Shown: piece after piece, positions 37,652 through 45,300 of the stretch
Position numbering within the stretch: the stretch's first letter is position 1
Layout of the letters: each line of letters begins with the position of its first letter
Origin: Chthoniobacterales bacterium
GTDB taxonomy: Bacteria > Verrucomicrobiota > Verrucomicrobiia > Chthoniobacterales > JACTMZ01
DNA: 51,047 bases
NCBI GenBank assembly: GCA_018883245.1
Contig: VEQL01000019.1
Location: forward strand, 1-51,047
Reading direction: 5' to 3'
Program-made: the position numbers and the translations under genes
Notes under the pieces: generated by a model
Databases searched by the model: none
Seen by the model: only the letters and a program-made list of their open reading frames with translations
What the model was told of the DNA's origin: nothing

Positions 37652-38982
37652 ACAACACTGACACACAACCGAACGGCGCTTCCAACGCGGGAGCGATCAC
37701 ATTCGCCGTCACCGCGCTGGTCTTCCTCGCGCTCGGCTGCCTCATGCTCGCCGGACGCCCCGGATTCCTCCTCGGTGAAACGCTCACCGGACACGGCCAG
37801 GCGTGGATCAATCTTCTGATCTTCGGGTTCGGCCTGCCTGCCGCCTTCGGTGCGGTTTACTGGGCGCTGCCGTCCGTCTTCGCTCTGCCGCTTTACAGCA
37901 AGCAGATGGTGTTTCTGCACTACGGCTTCCATCTTGCCGGCCTGGCGATCGTCACCGCCATGCCCTTCGTCACGGATCTCCCGCAGGCCGGCATGGGCGC
38001 AACCTTCATCGCTTGCGGCGCCGTCGTGTTCATTGTGAACATTGCCCTCACGCTCCGCGGAATGGAGCGCCCCGATGCCGCCAGCGCGTTTCTCAGCACT
38101 GTCTGCGTGTGGCTGGCCATCGTTGCGTTCCTCGGCATTCCTTTCGCGGCCAAGCCGCCCCTTCCGTTCCTTGCCACCACCAGCTGGAGCGCGGGCTGGC
38201 TGCTGTTTGTCATAGCCGGCGTCTTTTTCAACACGCAGATCGCGCTGGCTTTGCGCGTCACGCCCGCTGCCGTCGGTGCCGCGTCCGAGCGCACCCCCGC
38301 GGCGTGGTTCGCTCTCGCTGTCATCAACCTCGGTGTGGCCTGGAGCGTCGCGGCTGCCACATTCGGTCTGCTCGGCTTTCTTCTTCTCACTTCGGCCATC
38401 TTTCTTCTGGGGGCGTTGATCTTCCTCGGTGACTTCTGGCTGCTGCTCCAACGCCGCACAGCGCGCGAATTGGGGTGGGATGCGAAAATCCTGCTCGCTT
38501 CCGTGTGGATGATTCCCGCCACCGCCGCGGTGCTCATTTACAATGTGGTCGAACGCCTCGGCATCGAGCCCGTGGCCGCCGTGGATCCGCAGGCAGCCGC
38601 CGGTCTGGCGCCCGTCGTCGAGCCCGCGCCGATCACCGTGATGGCTCTCGATTGGACAGTCGGTCTCGTCGCGCTCATGGCCACTGCCGTTCCCGGGCTC
38701 GTCGCGATCATTTTCCAGCTGCTCAAGCTCCGCTCCGGGGTCCGTGCGGAAACCACAGCCCGCGAAAAAGTGGCCGGCCAAGTGCTGCTCGCTTCGTTCT
38801 TCAACTACGCGGTCGGAGCCGGCTTGGTTGTCGTCGGTGCGTGGGGTGCGGATCAGCAGATGCTCGGCCTCGGGGCCGTGTTCCTCGTGGTCGGCGCGCT
38901 CGGCTTCCTCGGCAATTTTCTCTACGGCCTTGGACAATCCTCCGACGCCGCGGAAGCAGGCACCGAGGCAGTCCGCGCGTAG
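37648..38982 (+). CDS. Polytopic membrane protein, oxidase subunit I-like, few histidines
   Basis: A 444-residue protein with about 12 predicted membrane segments, last gene of the cco operon. The stretch GHGQAWINLLIFGFGLPAAFGAVYW (49-73), then FLHYGFHLAGLAIV, resembles the CcoN region around its first heme His (LHTNAAIFAFVGNMMFAGIY). But the whole protein has only three histidines (49, 91, 95), against six or more needed for hemes and CuB, so it cannot be a normal oxidase. It may be a heme-binding or assembly protein. The family is not recognised with certainty. Confidence 0.7.
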   Translation: MNNTDTQPNGASNAGAITFAVTALVFLALGCLMLAGRPGFLLGETLTGHGQAWINLLIFGFGLPAAFGAVYWALPSVFALPLYSKQMVFLHYGFHLAGLAIVTAMPFVTDLPQAGMGATFIACGAVVFIVNIALTLRGMERPDAASAFLSTVCVWLAIVAFLGIPFAAKPPLPFLATTSWSAGWLLFVIAGVFFNTQIALALRVTPAAVGAASERTPAAWFALAVINLGVAWSVAAATFGLLGFLLLTSAIFLLGALIFLGDFWLLLQRRTARELGWDAKILLASVWMIPATAAVLIYNVVERLGIEPVAAVDPQAAAGLAPVVEPAPITVMALDWTVGLVALMATAVPGLVAIIFQLLKLRSGVRAETTAREKVAGQVLLASFFNYAVGAGLVVVGAWGADQQMLGLGAVFLVVGALGFLGNFLYGLGQSSDAAEAGTEAVRA

Positions 38983-39046
38983 CGGCACCCGGCGGTTTGG
39001 CTTTGCGGTTTTTTGCCGGATGCGGGAAGTTCATCCCGGGTCGCAC

Positions 39047-39131
39047 GCCGGCGTGGCGAAATGGCAGACGCAACGGACTTAAAATCCGTTGGGACGAAAG
39101 TCCCGTGCGGGTTCAAGTCCCGCCGCCGGCA
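39047..39131 (+). tRNA. tRNA-Leu (anticodon UAA)
   Basis: An 85-nt cloverleaf with acceptor arms GCCGGCG and CGCCGGC, anticodon stem ACGGA/TCCGT around the loop CTTAAAA (anticodon TAA), a long variable arm (GGGAC/GTCCC) as in class II tRNAs, and T-arm GCGGG-TTCAAGT-CCCGC. The discriminator base is A and CCA is not encoded. It lies just upstream of the giant repeat gene. Confidence 0.95.
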
Positions 39132-39261
39132 AAAATGAACTTTGCACTTTGCGGTGGCAGTTGAACCCATCCCGAAAATTGGCGCGGGTGCGTTGCGGGC
39201 GCTTTTGTGGCTGTGCTGAGAGGCGAGACGCAAATCATTTTGATAAATCTCTCGCAGCAAA

Positions 39262-39281
39262 AATACCCTTTAGTGGGTATT
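39262..39281. promoter_or_regulatory. 7-bp inverted repeat upstream of the giant gene
   Basis: AATACCC (39262-39268) and GGGTATT (39275-39281) are exact reverse complements with a 6-nt loop, in the 250-nt spacer between tRNA-Leu and the giant gene, about 100 nt before its start. It could be an operator or a leader hairpin. The rest of the spacer shows no convincing promoter pair or gene. Confidence 0.3.
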
Positions 39282-39381
39282 GTGGCATCATAGATTCGCG
39301 TGTAGTTTCTGTGATGATCCTTCTCTGGGGCATTCAACTTCTAGCCCGATTAATGTCCGCTCCTTAGCTCACGCCATCTGC

Positions 39382-42300
39382 ATGGGGAAATCCCACCATA
39401 TCGGCGCAGCCGCGCCTGCATCCGTCTTTTTGCTCTGCCGCTCACGCAGCGCTCTGGTGTTGTCGGTATCTCTGCTGGCCGCGCTTTCGCTTCCGCTCTC
39501 AGTGCATGCGGCGAACCGTGGTTGGACGGGAACCGGGGCAGCGACCAATGCCAACTGGAGTCTTGCGGCCAACTGGGGCGGGACCGTGCCTGTAGCGGGT
39601 GACGATCTTACGTTCAACGTCACCACAGGATTAACGAACACTAACGATCTCACGTCCGGCATCCTCCTGCGCAATATCACCTTCGGCACTGCTGCCGGTA
39701 ATTTCTTCCTGTCTGGCAATGCCATTTCTTCGGAAGGTTCGTTCAACAACAATACCACCAGCGGAACCAACACGCTGGCGTTCAATATTGCTCTCACTCT
39801 TGCCTCCCACGGTTTCAACGTGGCTACGGGCGGCACCATGTTGGTGAGCGGTTCTATTTCTGGCGCGTCCAGTGCTATCAACCTAAACAGCGGCAACACG
39901 GCACTAGGCACTCTCATCCTCTCTGGTTCAAATTCGTTCGGCGGCGGAGTCACCGTGACCGAAGGTGTGCTCGATATACGCAACAACAATGCTTTGGGCG
40001 CGACGGCGGCGGGAACCACCGTCCTGAGCGGCGGCGAGCTGAGGCTGAGTGGCGGCATCACGGTCAATGAAGCGCTCACCAACAGTAGCACGGGTTCCGG
40101 CGCCGGGGCCACGACTGGCGGCCTGCGAAATGTGTCGGGCGATAACACTTGGGGCGGCCTCATCACCTTGGGCGCCGCGGCGCGAATCAATTCGGATTCG
40201 GGCACGCTCTTCATTACCAATACCGGCACTATCACGGGCGCTACCTTTGGCCTCAGCTTGGGCGGCGCCGGCAACATCTCACTTGCCAGTGTCATAGGCA
40301 CGACCAGTGGCACCTTGACCAAAGATGGCTCAGGAACAGCAACTCTCACCGCCGCCAACACCTACACGGGCGGCACCACGTTGAACGGAGGAACTCTTTC
40401 TCTGGGCAACGCGGGTGCGCTGGGCACATCCGGAACGATCAGTTTCGGCGGCGGCACACTGCAGTATAGCGGGTCCAACACGACGGACTACTCCGGCCGT
40501 TTTAGCACAGCTGCCAACCAGGCGATCGGCATCGACACAGCGGGTCAATCGGTGACCTTCGCCACCGCTTTGACCAGCTCAGGAGGTTCCTTGACCAAGC
40601 TTGGCGCGGGAACCCTGACTTTGGCGGCGGCCAACACATTCAGCGGCAGCACCGTGGTTCAAGCAGGTGTCCTAGTCCTCTCGAACAATCTCGGCTTGCA
40701 AAACAGTGCTTACAACACCGATGGAGGGGGAAATCTTGCCATCTCGGGAACAACTCCCACCTTCGGAGGGCTCTCCGGTGCGGTGGATCTCGCCACGGAA
40801 ATAGTGTCCGGTTACTCCGGTGTCACCAGCTTGACTCTCAATCCGGCCTCGGGCGTGAGCCAAACTTATTCGGGCGCCATCACCGACGGGGCGGTTGGCA
40901 TGACGCTGACCAAGACGGGCGCGGGAACGCAAGTTCTCTCCGGCGCGAATACCTACACGGGCGGCACGGCCATTAATGCCGGCACTTTGTCGGTGGCGAA
41001 CGCGAATGCCTTGGGCTCGACGGGAACGATCAGTTTCGGCGGCGGCACACTGCAATACGGTGCGGGCGGCACGACCGACTATTCCAGCCGTTTCAGCACG
41101 GCGGCCAGTCAGGCGATCAATATCGACACAGGCGGTCAGTCCGTGACCTTTGGTAGCGCTTTGACCAGCTCCGGAGGTTCCTTGACCAAACTTGGCTTGG
41201 GAACACTGGCCCTTTCCGGCGCCAATTCCTACACCGGCGGCACCTCGCTCAACGGCGGCACGCTGTCACTGGGCAGCACGGGTGCTTTGGGCACGACGGG
41301 AACGATCAGTTTCGGTGGCGGCACCCTGCAATACAGCGCGGGCAACACGACTGACTACTCCAGCCGTTTCAGCACGGCGGCCAGCCAGGCGATCAGCATC
41401 GACACGGGCGGTCAGTCCATTTCCTTCGGCACAGCTTTGACCAGTTCCGGTGGTTCTTTGACCAAACAAGGTGAAGGAACGCTCACGCTGTCGCTCAACA
41501 ACACCTACAATGGCGCAACGACCCTCATCGGCGGGACGCTGCGAGCGACAACAAGCACGGGCGCGCTGGGGGCCGGGGCCTTGTCCTTGGGGGGCGGTAT
41601 TTTGGAGTTGGCCAACGATTCCGGATTGAATTTCGCACGCAACACCACGGTCACGGGCAATACTCAGATTCTGTCCGAGCGTCTGAATGCAGGCGTAGGC
41701 GTTACTCACACTTTGGGCACGCTCTCCATTGGCGCAAGCACGCTGACCGCCGGGACGGACGCTTCGGTGACATCGGGCTTGGCGGGCCTAACCTTCGGGG
41801 CTGCTACCTTGACCGGTAACGCTACTTTCGCTGTGAATTCTGGAACGTTGCTGACCTTCGGAAGCACGATGGGAGGCGATTTCACCAAGACTTTCGATGG
41901 TGCTGGCAACACGACGGTCAATGGTGTCGTCAGCGGAGCGGGCGGGATGGTGAAAAGCGGCACGGGCACGCTCACGCTCGCCGCGGCCAATACTTTCACG
42001 GGCAATCTGACCATCAGCAATGGCGCGGTGCGCGGCATCTCCAATCTGGCTTCGCTTGGTGGTGTGACTTCGGTCATCCTTGCCGGTGGCAATCTGGAGT
42101 TGGACAACAATACAGGCCTCGCCTACGGCGAGGCTGTCGTGGTCTCGAACAACGCAACCATCACCACGGCCCGTCTCACGGGTGGAGCAGGTGTCACTCA
42201 TACTTTGGGCACCCTTAATATCGGGGCGCAGACCATGACCGTTGCAACTGATGCAACTTTGACTTCCGGCACGGCAGGTTTGACGTTTGGCGCTGTCACG

Positions 42301-45300
42301 TTGCGGGAAAGCGGGGCGACTTTCAGTCCCAACGCCGGGACATTGCTCACGCTTGGGGCGGTTTCCGGAGCCGGGTTCGATCTTTTCGTCGGCGGAGATG
42401 GCAACACTACTTTTAATGGCGCGATTACCAACGGTGCCGGGTCGGTGACCAAAAACGGGGCCGGAACCATGACGATTTCGGTCTCCTCCACTTATACTGG
42501 AGGGACCACCATCAACGCCGGCACGTTAGCAACCGGCGGCAACCAGCGCATGGCCGATGCGGGCGCACTCACACTGAACGGCCCGACGGCTGTATTCAAC
42601 TTGGGCGCCAACAACGAAACCTTGGGCGTGGTGACACTGACCGACGGAACGATCAGCGGCAGCGGCGGCACGCTCACCGCCAGCCGCTACGCTGTGGAGA
42701 ACGGCTTGATCAGCGCCATTCTTGCCGGCGCCGGGGGCATGACAAAAACGGGCCAAGGCACGGTAACGCTGTCCGGTCTGAATACGTTCACGGGCAATCT
42801 GACCAATCTGGGCGGCACTGTGCGGGCCACGACCAGCGCCGGCGCTTTGGGGGGCGGAAGCGTTATGTTGTCGGGCGGCGACCTCGAACTGGCCAATGAC
42901 GCCAACATCAGCTTCTCCGATCCTGTCCTCGTTACCAGCAACACAACCATAACCTCCGACCGTCTCACTTTGGGGGCCGGTATCACTTCAACACTCGGCA
43001 CATTGACCAACGGGGCGCAGACCATCAGCATCCAGCGAGGAGCCAACGTGAACAGCGGCACGGCCGGGGTGACCTTTGGCGCCGTCACGCTCAACGCCAG
43101 CGGCGGAACTTACAACGTTGCCAGCGGCGCACAATTGACGCTCGGTGCCATCAGTGGTGCGGGCAACAGTTTCACCGTTGATGGCGCGGGCAACACGACC
43201 ATCAGCGGCATCATCGGCACGGGTGCCGGTGCGCTTACCAAGGACGGTTCGGGCACCCTAACGCTATCCGCGGTCAACACCTATACCGGTGGGACCACGA
43301 TCAATGCGGGAGCCGTCACCATCACTGCTGCTGACCGTCTGGCGAATGCTGGAGCGCTCATCCTCAACGGCCCGACCGCCGTCTTCAACATCGGAACGTT
43401 CAACGAAGCAGTCGGTGCAGTGACTTTGACCGAGGGAACAATCAGCGGCACGACCGGTGTTCTCACTGGTTCCAGCTACGATTTGCAGAACGGTTCGGTC
43501 ACCGCCAATCTCGGCGGGGCCGGGATCAACTTGGCCAAGACGGGTTCCGGCACTGTTGTCCTTTCCAGCGCGACCAACTCTTACACCGGCACGACAACGG
43601 TCGGCGGCGGCGTGTTGCGCGTGACCAATTTGGTCAATGCTAACACCAATAGTTCCATTGGCGCGGGCACCACGGTGATTTTGACCAACGGTGGCGTCCT
43701 CGACTATGCAGGCACGACCAACTCCTCGATGAACCGCGGCATCAACCTTGCCGCGGGCAATGGCGGCATCGGTGTTTCCAACGGTTCCACCGCGCTCACC
43801 ATTTCGGGCGTGATCAGCAATACGGGCTCGCTCAGCAAATTCGGGGCGGGCACTTTGATCCTCGCCGGTGCGAACACCTACAACGGTGGAACTTTGGTCA
43901 GTGCGGGCGCGCTGCAGGGCGACACAACGGGTTTGCAGGGCAATATCACCAACAACGCCTCGCTTGTCTTTGATCAAGCGGCCAACGGCACCTTCGCCGG
44001 GGATTTGAGCGGCAACGGATCATTGATCAAGACCAACAGCGGAACGCTCATCCTGACCGGTGCCAACAGCTACTCGGGCGCCACGACCATCGGCGGCGGC
44101 ACCTTGTCCGTGAGCACAAGCGCGGCAGTGGCGGGCACTTCGGGCATCAACATGGCGAATGGCACGACTTTCCTTTACACGGGCGCGGCAGGCACAATCG
44201 ACCGCAACTTCACCGTCACCGGGGGAACGGGAACCCTGCGCAACACCGGCGGGGGCACGCTGACGCTGTCGGGCGGACTTTCCAAAAACGGCACAGTCCT
44301 GCAGTTCAACAGCGGCAACTTTAACATCACGGGCGTCATCAGCGGCGCAAATGCCAATTCTGATCTCATCGTCGATAGCGCCACGGTCACGCTTTCCAAC
44401 GCTAATACCTACAACGGCCCGACATATGTCCGCAACGCGGGTGTGCTCAATGCAAACGTGGCCGGCGCGCTGCCGACCAACACCCGCACGGCCATGCACC
44501 TCGATGATACTGGCGGGGGCGGTTCGACCCTCGGTCTTGGTGCGAACCAAGCGGTCGCTTCGCTGACCGGCGCGGACACTTCAGTCGTTGCTCTGGGCGC
44601 GAACACGCTGACCATCGGCACATCGTCCGGCAGCACGACTTTCGCCGGCGTCATCAGCGGGACGGGCGGCCTCGTCAAAGACGGCGGGAGCACGCAAATT
44701 TTGACGGGCAGCAACACCATGAGCGGACCGATCACTATCAGCGCGGGCACGCTGCAAATCGGCAACGGCAGTCTTGGTGCATCCATCGGTTCGGTGAGTG
44801 CCATCACCAACGACGGCTCTCTGGTCTTCAAACTCGGTTCCGCGACACACGCATCCTCGACCGTGATCAACGCGCAGATCAGCGGCACAGGTTCGCTCAC
44901 GCAAGACAGCCCCGGCGGCATTGTTTTCCTCGACAACACGAACAGCTACAGCGGTGGCACCACGATCGTTGCGGGTGAAATCCATGCCTCGACCGCTTCC
45001 AGTCTGGGCACGGGTTCGGTCACACTCACCGGCACCAACGCGACCAGCCTCGCCAAATTGCATTACAGCAATGCGGCGTCACCGCTGAGCATCGGCGCGC
45101 TGACCCTGAACGGAAACGCCGAGATCGCCCTCGAATCGCTCAATTCCATCCAGAGCACCGGGGCCATCACTGTCAACAGCACGAACAACTTCCTTTCACT
45201 CAATACTCCTTGGAATCAAGGCACCAACATCCTGATCTCGGGCACTTCGCTCACGCTGGGTGGCGGTGCTTCGATTTTCATGACCGGACCGCTCATCGAC

